From: Herbaspirillum sp. LeCh32-8
GTDB taxonomy: Bacteria > Pseudomonadota > Gammaproteobacteria > Burkholderiales > Burkholderiaceae_D
Assembly: GCF_017814915.1 (NCBI RefSeq)
Contig: NZ_JAGIPZ010000002.1
Coordinates: forward strand, 403,084 to 467,083
Length of the DNA stretch: 64,000 nt
Direction: 5' to 3'
Positions 34,646 to 42,704 of this stretch are shown piece after piece. Both the position numbers and the translations under genes were made by a program. The notes beneath the pieces were generated by a model, which worked only from the letters and a program-made list of their open reading frames with translations, was not told where the DNA came from and made no database searches. Position 1 is the stretch's first letter. Each line of letters begins with the position of its first letter.

Positions 34646-35874
34646 AGCGCCTCCAGCGCCGTCAAGCGGCGTTTGCTTTCGGCCACGAAGGGATTGCTGA
34701 GATCCCAGGCATAGCCGGCCAGGATGGAGGAGATCATGCCGCGGATCTGCGGCTCCTGCTCCTCGTGGAAGATGACGTCCTGGAAGCCGCCGGCGTACCA
34801 CGACTCCACAAAGGTGCGGAAGGTGTCCATGCCGCGCTTGAGCGGCTGCGCGTAGTCCTGCTCCCAGTCCGGCTGCTCGCCGCCCAGCAGGCGGTGCACG
34901 GCCTTGCTGGCCAGGCTGGCCGACTTCATCGCAATCGTGACGCCGGAGGAGAAGATGGGGTCGAGGAACTCGCCGGCATTGCCCAGCAGCGCATAGCCGG
35001 GCCCGTGCAGCGAGGTGACGTTGGCGGCGTAGCCGGTCAGGCGGCGCGCCGGGGTGTCCCACTCGGCGTCGGCCAGCAGCGCGCGCAGCGCCGGGTCTTC
35101 GTGGACCAGCGTGCGCAGTTTTTCGGTTTCGTCGCCGGTCATCTTTTCGATGAAGCCGTCCGGCGTCACCACGCCGATCGAGCTGCGGCCGTTGGAGAAC
35201 GGGATCAGCCAATACCACACGTCATGGTGGCGCGGATGTACGGTGATGCGGATCTTGTTGCGGTCGAAGGCGCCGCCCGAGCCCGGGATGCCGTCGCGGA
35301 TGTGGGTGAAGTGCGCGGTGCGAACGGGGAAGGCGCTGGGACGCTCCAGCTGCAGCAGGCGCGGCAGCACGCGGCCGAAACCGCTGGCGTCGAGCACGAA
35401 GCGGGCGTGCACGGTGTAGGCAGGCTGGCCGTCGGGCGCTTCGATGCGAATGCGCGGCTGGGCGCTGAGATCGGCCTCGGTCACGCGGTGGCGATAGCGG
35501 ATCTCCACGCCCTGGCGCGCCGCTTCCTTGGCCAGCAGGTGGTCGAAGTCGGCGCGTTGCACCTGGTAGGTGGTGCCCCAGCCAGGCGTATGCTTTTCAC
35601 GGAAATCGAAGGCGGTCTCTTGCTCGCCGCGCACGAACGACGCGCCGTTCTTGAACTGGAAGCCGTGCTCCACCACCGCGCGCAGCATGCCGGCTTCCTC
35701 GATGAACTCCATGCTCTGCGGCAGCAGGCTCTCACCGATGGAAAAGCGCGGGAATTCCTCGCGCTCCACCACCAGCACCTTGTGGCCCTGGCGGTGCAGC
35801 AGCGCTGCGGCGATGGAGCCGGACGGGCCGGCGCCGATGATGAGGACGTCGTGATGTTCAATGTACATGGTCAT
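34636..35874 (-). CDS. FAD-dependent oxidoreductase of the tryptophan-halogenase/geranylgeranyl-reductase type
   Basis: 412-residue flavoprotein. The FAD motif VLIIGAGPSGSIAAALL is at residues 10-26, then FSIGESLLPQSMEF, and a later dinucleotide-region GYALLGNAGEFLDPIFSSGV. Related proteins occur in most aryl polyene, flexirubin and xanthomonadin clusters, where they are proposed to modify the aromatic head (hydroxylation or halogenation); the exact reaction is not established. True tryptophan halogenases carry GWxWxIP, and here the corresponding part reads WYWLIPF, so halogenation cannot be assumed. It overlaps the MMPL gene end by 17 bases. Confidence 0.82.
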   Translation of the reverse strand: MTMYIEHHDVLIIGAGPSGSIAAALLHRQGHKVLVVEREEFPRFSIGESLLPQSMEFIEEAGMLRAVVEHGFQFKNGASFVRGEQETAFDFREKHTPGWGTTYQVQRADFDHLLAKEAARQGVEIRYRHRVTEADLSAQPRIRIEAPDGQPAYTVHARFVLDASGFGRVLPRLLQLERPSAFPVRTAHFTHIRDGIPGSGGAFDRNKIRITVHPRHHDVWYWLIPFSNGRSSIGVVTPDGFIEKMTGDETEKLRTLVHEDPALRALLADAEWDTPARRLTGYAANVTSLHGPGYALLGNAGEFLDPIFSSGVTIAMKSASLASKAVHRLLGGEQPDWEQDYAQPLKRGMDTFRTFVESWYAGGFQDVIFHEEQEPQIRGMISSILAGYAWDLSNPFVAESKRRLTALEALCA

Positions 35875-38290
35875 CGTGTTCGTTGCCTTCGTGTGCTCGA
35901 TGTTGTCGATTCGGGAAAGTGAAGCAGGGCGCCAGCAGCCATACCAGCAGCATGCCGCACAGCATGGTCAGGCCGAAGGCGTGCAGCGGCGGGCTGCCGC
36001 TCAGCGCCAGCAGCCCGAACGACAGCAGGGCGCTGACCGCCGACAGGCAGACCGTCAGCCAGGCGTAGCGGCGCTCGCGCCGGGCCGGCTCCAGCAGGAA
36101 GATGCCGTAATCCACGCCCAGGCCCAGCACCAGCAGCGCGGCCAGCACATGGAACAGCTGCAGCGGCAGGCCCAGCCAGCCGAACAGGCCCAGCGTCAGG
36201 CCGGTCGCCAGCAGCGGCGGCGCCAGCGCGCGCCAAGCGCGGCGGCGATAGCGCAGCGACAGCAACGCAAAGATGGCGGCGTAGGCGGCCAGCAGCGCCC
36301 AGCCCATGTATTGGCGGTAGTACTTCAGGACCGACGAAATCTCGCCGACCTTGTCCACCCATTGCACACCGGGCACCTTGGCGGCGACCTCGGCCAGTTC
36401 GCCCAGGCGGCGATAGTCGGACAGGCCGCGCAGCGCCACGATGCTGGCGTAGCCGCCGTCAACCTTGCCCAGCCACAGGTGGCGGGTGGCCTCGCCGGCG
36501 GCGGAGGCGAGGAAGGCGTCGGGCGTCATCGGGCGTGCGCGCTCCAGCAAGCGGGCGCGCATGCCCGCCACCCATTGCGACGACTCGCCGATGGCCTCGG
36601 CCACCTGCGCCAGCGCGGCCGGCTGGCCGTCACGCGCGTCCAGCAGCGACTGTTGCAGCAGCGCCAGGTTGCGTTGCTGCATGGCCTGCGACGGCACCCA
36701 GTTGGACACCGCCTGCACGCCGCTGATCAGGTGCGCGTCCACCAGCGGCTGCAGCCGCTGCGCCAGTTGTTCTTCTTGCTGCAGCACCGCGTCGGCCGAC
36801 TCGCCGCGCACCAGGTAGAACTGCACCGGCGCGGCCATGTCGAGCAGTTTGCCGATCCTGATCTGATCATCCAGTAAGGCTTGCGGGGTTTTTTGCAGGG
36901 CGCGGATGTCGTCGCTGGCCTGCAGCTTCACCAGGCCGGCCAGGCACAGGCCGATCACGCCGACCGCGGCCGGCAGCATCAGGTGCCAGGCGTGGCCGCC
37001 GAGGAAGTCGGGCCAGCGTTCGATGCTGCGGCTCAAGGCATCGGCGGCGCGGGTGGCGCGCAGGCTTTTGGGGCCGACCAGTTGCGGGAACCAGCAGGCC
37101 ACCGTCAGCCACGCGAACACCAGGCCCAGCGCCGAGAACACCGCCATCTGCTGCAGTCCGGGGAAGGGCGTGGCGGCCAGGCCCAGGTAGCCGATCACCG
37201 CCGCCAGCAGCATCAGCGCCAGTCCGGGCAGGAGCTGCCTGAACAATTGCGGTGAGCTGACGCTCTCGGCCGTGCCCAGCCGCGCGCACAGGAAGTAGAT
37301 GCCGTAATCCTGCGCGATGCCGATCAGGCTGGCGCCGAACACCAGCGTCAGCAGGTGCACATGGCCGAACAGCAGCATGCTCACCGACAGCGCGCCCAGG
37401 CAGCCGACCGCGATCGAGGCGGCGATGTAGAGGATGGGTTTGAGCGAACGGAACGACAGCCACATCAGCAGCAGGATGCCGATCAGCGAGCCGGTGCCGA
37501 TGGTGGCCATCTCGCCGCTGGCCTGTTCGCCGGCGGCCGCCGCATGCAGCACCACGCCGCCGGTGACGACCTCGGCCGCCTGCGCCTGCGCCAGCGCCGC
37601 CTGCCGGGCATTCGCCAGCAGCGGCACCACTTGCTCCTGCGCCTGCAGGGAGAATGCGGACGCCTTCAGCTCCAGCAGCAGCAGCACGTAGGACTTGCCG
37701 TCGCGCTCCACGAACAGGCGGCCGTCGCGCGGACGCACCGGGGTTTCGCGCGCGCGTTCCTGTATCCAGCCGGCGAACAGGCCGAAGGGATCGTCCTGCC
37801 AGGCGCCCAGCTTGGGGCCGCCGAACGCGCCGTACATGCCGGCCAGCGCCTGCTGGCTCCACTGCTGCGGCGAGGCTTGCGCCAGTTGCGCGCGCTGGGC
37901 CTCGGTCAGCAGCAGCGTGCGGCTGTTGCCGAACACGTTCAGCCATTGCTCCTGCAACTGGGCCGAGCCCGCCATCGGCGCCACCAGCGCGGCCTGCGGG
38001 CGCAGCGCGGCGAGGTAGGCGTCGGCGGCGCGGGTGGCGCGCTCCCAGTCGGCGTCGCCGACCAGCACCACCACCTTCTGCTGCGAGGTGTCGACCATGT
38101 GCGAGAAGGCTTGCTGCAGCACCGCGTCGTTGCGCGAGGACGGCAGCAGGGCCAGGATGTCGGTGTCGGGGCTGGCGCGCTGGCCCAGCCACAGCCAGGC
38201 GTTGTGGCCGGCCAGCAGCAGCACGGCCAGCAGCCACAGCGCCGCCAGCCGGCGCTGCAAGGATCCTGCCTTGGGTCCGGACTTAGTCAA
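35858..38290 (-). CDS. MMPL/RND-family exporter of the aryl polyene cluster
   Basis: 810-residue inner-membrane protein with two repeats of one helix, a large periplasmic domain and five helices (first cluster from about IGTGSLIGILLLMWLSF, second near the C-terminus: LSLRYRRRAW, LGLGVDYGIFLLEPARR). The pattern GIAQDYGIYF/GLGVDYGIFL is the repeated helix-4 Asp-Tyr motif of MMPL transporters. It probably moves the lipid-linked polyene toward the outer membrane with the LolA-like and lipoprotein partners. The start codon is TTG 38290 (AAGGGG 6 bases upstream), inside the end of the LolA-like gene; no ATG or GTG is near. Confidence 0.87.
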   Translation of the reverse strand: MTKSGPKAGSLQRRLAALWLLAVLLLAGHNAWLWLGQRASPDTDILALLPSSRNDAVLQQAFSHMVDTSQQKVVVLVGDADWERATRAADAYLAALRPQAALVAPMAGSAQLQEQWLNVFGNSRTLLLTEAQRAQLAQASPQQWSQQALAGMYGAFGGPKLGAWQDDPFGLFAGWIQERARETPVRPRDGRLFVERDGKSYVLLLLELKASAFSLQAQEQVVPLLANARQAALAQAQAAEVVTGGVVLHAAAAGEQASGEMATIGTGSLIGILLLMWLSFRSLKPILYIAASIAVGCLGALSVSMLLFGHVHLLTLVFGASLIGIAQDYGIYFLCARLGTAESVSSPQLFRQLLPGLALMLLAAVIGYLGLAATPFPGLQQMAVFSALGLVFAWLTVACWFPQLVGPKSLRATRAADALSRSIERWPDFLGGHAWHLMLPAAVGVIGLCLAGLVKLQASDDIRALQKTPQALLDDQIRIGKLLDMAAPVQFYLVRGESADAVLQQEEQLAQRLQPLVDAHLISGVQAVSNWVPSQAMQQRNLALLQQSLLDARDGQPAALAQVAEAIGESSQWVAGMRARLLERARPMTPDAFLASAAGEATRHLWLGKVDGGYASIVALRGLSDYRRLGELAEVAAKVPGVQWVDKVGEISSVLKYYRQYMGWALLAAYAAIFALLSLRYRRRAWRALAPPLLATGLTLGLFGWLGLPLQLFHVLAALLVLGLGVDYGIFLLEPARRERRYAWLTVCLSAVSALLSFGLLALSGSPPLHAFGLTMLCGMLLVWLLAPCFTFPNRQHRAHEGNEHDDHVH

Positions 38291-38915
38291 ACATCGCCCC
38301 TTCTTCGGCCGTCAGCGCGGACTCGCCGGTCTTGATGGCGGAAAACACGATGTCGGTGCGGTCGCCGCCGGCTTCCTTCATGCCGACGCGCTCGACGTAG
38401 GCGCCGCCGTCCAGTGTGATGTCGCCGATGGCCTTGGCCAGCGCCGGCTGGCGCGCCTTGAGGGCGACATGCCACGGGCCCTTGCCGTTGTTGCCGATCT
38501 CGCCGTCCAGCTCGAACAGCGAATCGAGCTGGCTCAGGTCACCGGCCAGCAGCGAAAACAGCACGCTGTTGATCATCTTGACCACCGGCTCCTGCTGCGC
38601 GTCCAGCTTCATCGCCACGCGGCCGTTCTGCATCTGGACGATGGCGTCGCGCGTGATGCGCAGCGTGTTGGGGAAGGGCTGCAGCGTCTGCCACAGGATG
38701 CCACGGCCTTTGAGCACGCAGAAGCGGCCGTTGGATTGCAGCGGCTTCTTGATGCCGGTCAGCTGCTTGGTCTGGTCGAAGCGGCCGCACATCACGGCCG
38801 GTTTGGCCAGTGCGGCCTGGATATGCTGCACCGGGGCGGCGGCGCGGGCCGGCAATGCGGCGGCCAGCGTTGCGCCCAGCAGCAGGGAGGTGAAAAGGGG
38901 TTTGCAGGAAATCAT
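38283..38915 (-). CDS. LolA-like outer-membrane lipoprotein carrier
   Basis: 210 residues with an N-terminal signal peptide (about 1-27, ending ALPARAAA) and a LolA-type fold segment: FDQTKQLTGIKKPLQSNGRF, then GILWQTLQPFPNTLRIT and later alternating beta strands. LolA proteins carry lipid-modified cargo through the periplasm. A dedicated paralogue next to MMPL and a small lipoprotein gene is characteristic of aryl polyene loci. ATG 38915 overlaps the thioesterase stop by four bases. Confidence 0.87.
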   Translation of the reverse strand: MISCKPLFTSLLLGATLAAALPARAAAPVQHIQAALAKPAVMCGRFDQTKQLTGIKKPLQSNGRFCVLKGRGILWQTLQPFPNTLRITRDAIVQMQNGRVAMKLDAQQEPVVKMINSVLFSLLAGDLSQLDSLFELDGEIGNNGKGPWHVALKARQPALAKAIGDITLDGGAYVERVGMKEAGGDRTDIVFSAIKTGESALTAEEGAMFD

Positions 38916-39409
38916 GGGGCGGGGGGAATCAGTCCGAGCTTGTGCCACAGCACCGGCGGCGACACGAAGCACATCTCACGGTTGGAAATCTGCACCGCCA
39001 CCTGAACGGTGGCGGCGCGCGTCAGGCGGGCGCCGGTGACGGCGTCGCTGACCTGGTAATCGATCTTGAGGCGGTTTTCCCACTCGACCACGGCCGCCGC
39101 GACCTTGATGCGCTGGCCGAAGGTGGCCGGCGCCGCATAGCGCAGGTGCAGGTCGATCACCGGCCAGGCGTAGCCCGAGTCCTTCATGGCCGGGTAGTTG
39201 TAGCCGAGCTTGTCGAGCAGGGCGCAGCGCGCGGTTTCCAGGTACTCGACGTAGCGGCCGTGCCAGACGATCTCCATCGGGTCTAGGTCGTAGAACTGAA
39301 TCTGCAGCTCGACCTCGGCCTTCCACGGCGAATTGGCCAGCGTCAATTTGCCCGAGGGCAAGCTGGTGCGGGCCTGATGGGCCAGCGGTGAAACGGGGGC
39401 GTCACTCAT
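38912..39409 (-). CDS. Acyl-CoA/ACP thioesterase, 4-hydroxybenzoyl-CoA thioesterase family
   Basis: 165-residue hotdog thioesterase. The signature FYDLDPMEIVWHGRYVEYLE includes the catalytic Asp and the His-Gly helix start of the YbgC/4HBT class. It may hydrolyse the finished polyenoyl thioester or correct stalled intermediates. ATG 39409 is inside the end of the ammonia-lyase gene (8-base overlap). Confidence 0.87.
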   Translation of the reverse strand: MSDAPVSPLAHQARTSLPSGKLTLANSPWKAEVELQIQFYDLDPMEIVWHGRYVEYLETARCALLDKLGYNYPAMKDSGYAWPVIDLHLRYAAPATFGQRIKVAAAVVEWENRLKIDYQVSDAVTGARLTRAATVQVAVQISNREMCFVSPPVLWHKLGLIPPAP

Positions 39410-40973
39410 ACAGCGTCCAGGCCTGTTGGCGGATACGTTGGAGCAGCAGGCGCAGGTCGGGTTCCAGCATGCGGTCTTCGTCGACCACCGCGATGTCGCG
39501 CGCCAGCGCCTCCTGCATGGCGGCCAGGCGGCCACCCGGCAGGTCGCCCAGCGGGGTGTCGCCCGGCTGCTGGCGTTGGCTGCGCAGCCAGGCACCCTGG
39601 CGCACGGTGATCAGCAGCGCCGCCGCCACCTGCTCGGTCAGCTCCAGCACGCGCAGGCAGTCGCGTGCGGCGATGGTGCCCATGCTGACCTTGTCCTGGT
39701 TGTGGCACTCGGTCGAGCGCGAGAACACCGAGGCCGGCATGGTCAGCTTGAGCGCTTCCGCCGTCCAAGCCGAGGCGCTGATCTGCAGGGCCTTCAAGCC
39801 ATGGTTGATGGACGCGCGCGGGCCGGTGGCGCCGGAGAGATTGGAGGGCAGGCCGTTGTTGTAGCGGTTGTCCACCATCAGCGCCATCTGGCGGTCCAGC
39901 AGGTCGGCGATGTTGGCCACGGCGGTCTTCATGCTGTCCATGGCGAAGGCGATGTGGCCGCCGTAGAAGTGGCCGCCATGCAGCACGCGCTCGCCGTCCG
40001 GATCGATCAGGGGATTGTCGTTGGCGCTGTTGAGCTCGTTTTCGATATAGCTGCGCAGCCACGGCAGGGCATCGTTCAGCACGCCGATCACGTGCGGCGC
40101 GCAGCGTACCGAATAGCGGTCCTGCAGGCGCTTCTCGTTGCGGTGCGGCTGGTCGCACGGCAGGTCGGCCTGCAGCCAGGCGGCAACCTGCTGCTGGCCG
40201 GGGTGCGGCTTGGCCGAGAACAGGGTGGCGTCGAAATGGTGGGCGTTGCCGTCCAGCGTGAAGCTGGCCATGGCGGTGATGCGCGTGGCCAGGCGGCACA
40301 GGTATTGCGCGCGGTCGTAGGCCAGGCAGGCCAGCGCGGTCATGACGGCGGTGCCGTTCATGATGGCCAGGCCTTCCTTGGGGCGCAGGCGCAGCGGCGT
40401 CATGCCGGCATCGGACAGGGCCTGCGCTGCGGGAATCTGTTGGCCGTCGCGCCAGACGTCGCGTTCGCCGCACAGCACCGCCGCCAGGTAGGACAGCGGT
40501 GTCAGGTCGCCGCTGGCGCCGACCGAGCCCTCGCTGGGGATCAGCGGCAGCAGGTCGTGTTGCAGCAGCGCTTCGATCTGCTGCAACAGCGCCACGCTCA
40601 CGCCCGAGAAACCTTGCGTGAGCGAGTTCAGGCGCGCGGCCAGGATGGCGCGCGTCTGCTCGGGCGAGAACAGCGCACCCAGGCCGCAGCCGTGGTAGGT
40701 GTAGAGATGGTGCGGCAGCTCGGCCACCAGTTCCGGCGGTACGGTGACGGTGCAGGAGTCGCCGTAGCCGGTGGTGACGCCATAGATGGTGCCGTCTTCG
40801 CGCAGCAGGCGGTCGAGGAAGTCGGCGCCGCGGCGGATGCGGTCCAGGAACGGCGCCTCGCCGGACAGCGCGGCGCGGCCCTTGCGCTGCGACAGCGCGA
40901 CCACGTCTTCGATGGTCAGCGTGCGTGCGCCGAAAATGATGTTGGGGGAATCAGTGTGGGACATGTTGGTCAT
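39402..40973 (-). CDS. Aromatic amino acid ammonia lyase (HAL/TAL/PAL family)
   Basis: 523-residue MIO-dependent lyase. The cofactor-forming ASG is at 153-155 in GSVGASGDLTPL; Tyr64 in GTIYGVTTGYGD and the segment YSVRCAPHVIG are further catalytic landmarks. It would deaminate tyrosine (or Phe/His) to a cinnamic-type acid, a plausible source of the aromatic starter for the AMP ligase. By-eye alignment puts Tyr93-His94 at the position of the tyrosine-selective His89-Leu90 pair of Rhodobacter TAL, so substrate cannot be read off. Starts at 40973 or 40964 are both possible; the first overlaps the acyltransferase by 23 bases. Confidence 0.9.
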   Translation of the reverse strand: MTNMSHTDSPNIIFGARTLTIEDVVALSQRKGRAALSGEAPFLDRIRRGADFLDRLLREDGTIYGVTTGYGDSCTVTVPPELVAELPHHLYTYHGCGLGALFSPEQTRAILAARLNSLTQGFSGVSVALLQQIEALLQHDLLPLIPSEGSVGASGDLTPLSYLAAVLCGERDVWRDGQQIPAAQALSDAGMTPLRLRPKEGLAIMNGTAVMTALACLAYDRAQYLCRLATRITAMASFTLDGNAHHFDATLFSAKPHPGQQQVAAWLQADLPCDQPHRNEKRLQDRYSVRCAPHVIGVLNDALPWLRSYIENELNSANDNPLIDPDGERVLHGGHFYGGHIAFAMDSMKTAVANIADLLDRQMALMVDNRYNNGLPSNLSGATGPRASINHGLKALQISASAWTAEALKLTMPASVFSRSTECHNQDKVSMGTIAARDCLRVLELTEQVAAALLITVRQGAWLRSQRQQPGDTPLGDLPGGRLAAMQEALARDIAVVDEDRMLEPDLRLLLQRIRQQAWTLYE

Positions 40974-41913
40974 CGAGGGCGGAGTCCGCCCAGAAATCGT
41001 AGAAGTTGAACCACTGGAAAGGCGCCTGCAGGCAATGGAATTCGAGCCGGGCCGCGTAGTCTGCGGCCAGCTCGTCCAGGCGTTGGTCGCGCTGTTTGCG
41101 CGGCAACTCGACCAGGTCGCGGAAGAATTCGAAACTTACTTCGGCGCCCTGCGCGGTGCGCCGCGAAAACATCAGATACACCGGGCAGCGCAGCAGCGAG
41201 GCCAGTACGTAGGGGCCGACCGGGAAGGGTGCGCTGCGTCCCATGAAGGCGGCGCGCGCCACGCGCGGATTGGGCGAGACCGGGATGCGGTCGCCCGCGA
41301 TCACCACGAACTCGCCCTGCGCCACCTTGTCGGCCAGCATCATGGCGGTGGCCGGCGACATGTCGGTCACCTGCATCAGGTTCAGCTGGCTGCGCGGGTC
41401 GAGCTGGGCCAGCATGCGGTTGAAGGCCTGGGCGTGCTTGGTGTGCACCAGCACGGTCAGCTTCACCTCGGGATGATCGCGCCCCATCACGCGGCACAGC
41501 TCCAGGTTACCCAGGTGGGTGCAGATGATGAGTCCGCCGCGCCCTTGCTCCACGGCGGCGGCAATGTGTTCCTGGTCGCGCAGCGTGACGCGGTCGGTGC
41601 GAAACAGTCCGCCCCACAGCAGCATCTTGTCCAGCAGGCTCTCGCCGAAGGCGGCGAAGTGGCGGAACACGCCGCCGATGCCGGCCGGAAGACACAGGCC
41701 CGGACGGTAGGCCTGCACCTGCAGCAGATAGGCGCGCGACGCCCGCCGCGCGCGGCCGTTGGCGGCGATGTACCAGCACAGCACCGGGTATAGCATCAGG
41801 CGAAACGGCAAGCGGCCGCACAGCCGGTAGACCGTAAACAGCAGGCGCATGCCGGCCACGAAGCTGACCTCGTTGATCTGCGCCCAGTGGCGCGTCTGTT
41901 TGTGCGCCGTCAT
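40951..41913 (-). CDS. Lysophospholipid acyltransferase family protein (LpxL/HtrB-like)
   Basis: 320-residue membrane-associated acyltransferase. The catalytic motif H-x4-E is His133-Glu138 in CTHLGNLELC; an N-terminal hydrophobic segment (about 22-50) anchors it, and QWFNFYDFW near the C-terminus is typical of LpxL-like enzymes in these clusters. It is likely to acylate the glycolipid carrier of the pigment. Overlaps the glycosyltransferase stop by four bases. Confidence 0.87.
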   Translation of the reverse strand: MTAHKQTRHWAQINEVSFVAGMRLLFTVYRLCGRLPFRLMLYPVLCWYIAANGRARRASRAYLLQVQAYRPGLCLPAGIGGVFRHFAAFGESLLDKMLLWGGLFRTDRVTLRDQEHIAAAVEQGRGGLIICTHLGNLELCRVMGRDHPEVKLTVLVHTKHAQAFNRMLAQLDPRSQLNLMQVTDMSPATAMMLADKVAQGEFVVIAGDRIPVSPNPRVARAAFMGRSAPFPVGPYVLASLLRCPVYLMFSRRTAQGAEVSFEFFRDLVELPRKQRDQRLDELAADYAARLEFHCLQAPFQWFNFYDFWADSALDDQHVPH

Positions 41914-42704
41914 CGCGGCGGCCCCGCCAGCGCGCGGCCCAGTTTGCGCGCCAGCAGCAGCGGCGAGCGCGGCAGCATGCCGAAGAACAGCCGCGCATGC
42001 ATGCGCGAGATCAGCACGTTGTCCAGCCACACCTTGAAGTGGGAGACGCCGTCGGTGGGGTAATGCACGCGCGTGGGCTGGTCGAGAATGCGCAGCCCGC
42101 GCCATTGCAGGCGCACCAGGATCTCGGTGTCGAAATCCATGCGGCGGCCGATGCGCACGCTATCCAGCAGTTTCAGCACGGGCGCCAGCGGGTACACACG
42201 AAAGCCGCACATGGAGTCGCTGATTTCCAGCGACAGGGTGTTGATCCAGACCCATACATGGGTCAGGTAGCGCGCGTACAGGCGGCCCTTGGGGATGCTC
42301 TCGTCGTAGACCGGCTTGCCGTTGATGACCGCGCGCGGCGCGGCCAGCGAGGCGGCCAGGAAGCGCGGGATATCAGCGGCGTCGTGCTGGCCGTCGGCGT
42401 CGATCTGCAGCGCATGGCTGTAGCCGGCCCGGGCGGCGTGGCGCAGGCCGGTGATCACGGCGCCGCCCTTGCCCTGGTTGACGGCGTGGACCAGCAGCGT
42501 GACCTGTTGCGGATGGGCTGCGGCGATCTCGCGCAGCACCTGCGCGCAAGCCGCGCTGCAGCCGTCGTCGACCAGCACGCAGTGCAAGCCGTGGGCCAGC
42601 ACCGCATCCACCACGGCGCCGATGGCGTGCTCGTGGTTGTACACCGGGATGACGGCGGCGGTGGTCGGGGCGATGGTCAGGGCGTCATTCATTGAATCAG
42701 TCAT
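41910..42704 (-). CDS. Family 2 glycosyltransferase
   Basis: 264-residue GT-A fold enzyme. Conserved parts are AAVIPVYNHEHAIGAVVDAV, VLVDDGCS, NQGKGGAVITGLRHA and the metal-binding QIDADGQHD. It resembles polyprenyl-phosphate and lipid glycosyltransferases and would add the sugar between pigment and lipid, an inference from aryl polyene clusters of the same gene set. ATG 42704 forms a four-base overlap with the ligase stop. Confidence 0.9.
   Translation of the reverse strand: MTDSMNDALTIAPTTAAVIPVYNHEHAIGAVVDAVLAHGLHCVLVDDGCSAACAQVLREIAAAHPQQVTLLVHAVNQGKGGAVITGLRHAARAGYSHALQIDADGQHDAADIPRFLAASLAAPRAVINGKPVYDESIPKGRLYARYLTHVWVWINTLSLEISDSMCGFRVYPLAPVLKLLDSVRIGRRMDFDTEILVRLQWRGLRILDQPTRVHYPTDGVSHFKVWLDNVLISRMHARLFFGMLPRSPLLLARKLGRALAGPPR

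Noticed and set aside
34636..35874. Calling the FAD protein a true tryptophan halogenase
   Set aside because: The halogenase motif GWxWxIP is not intact (the region reads WYWLIPF), so halogenation is not supported.
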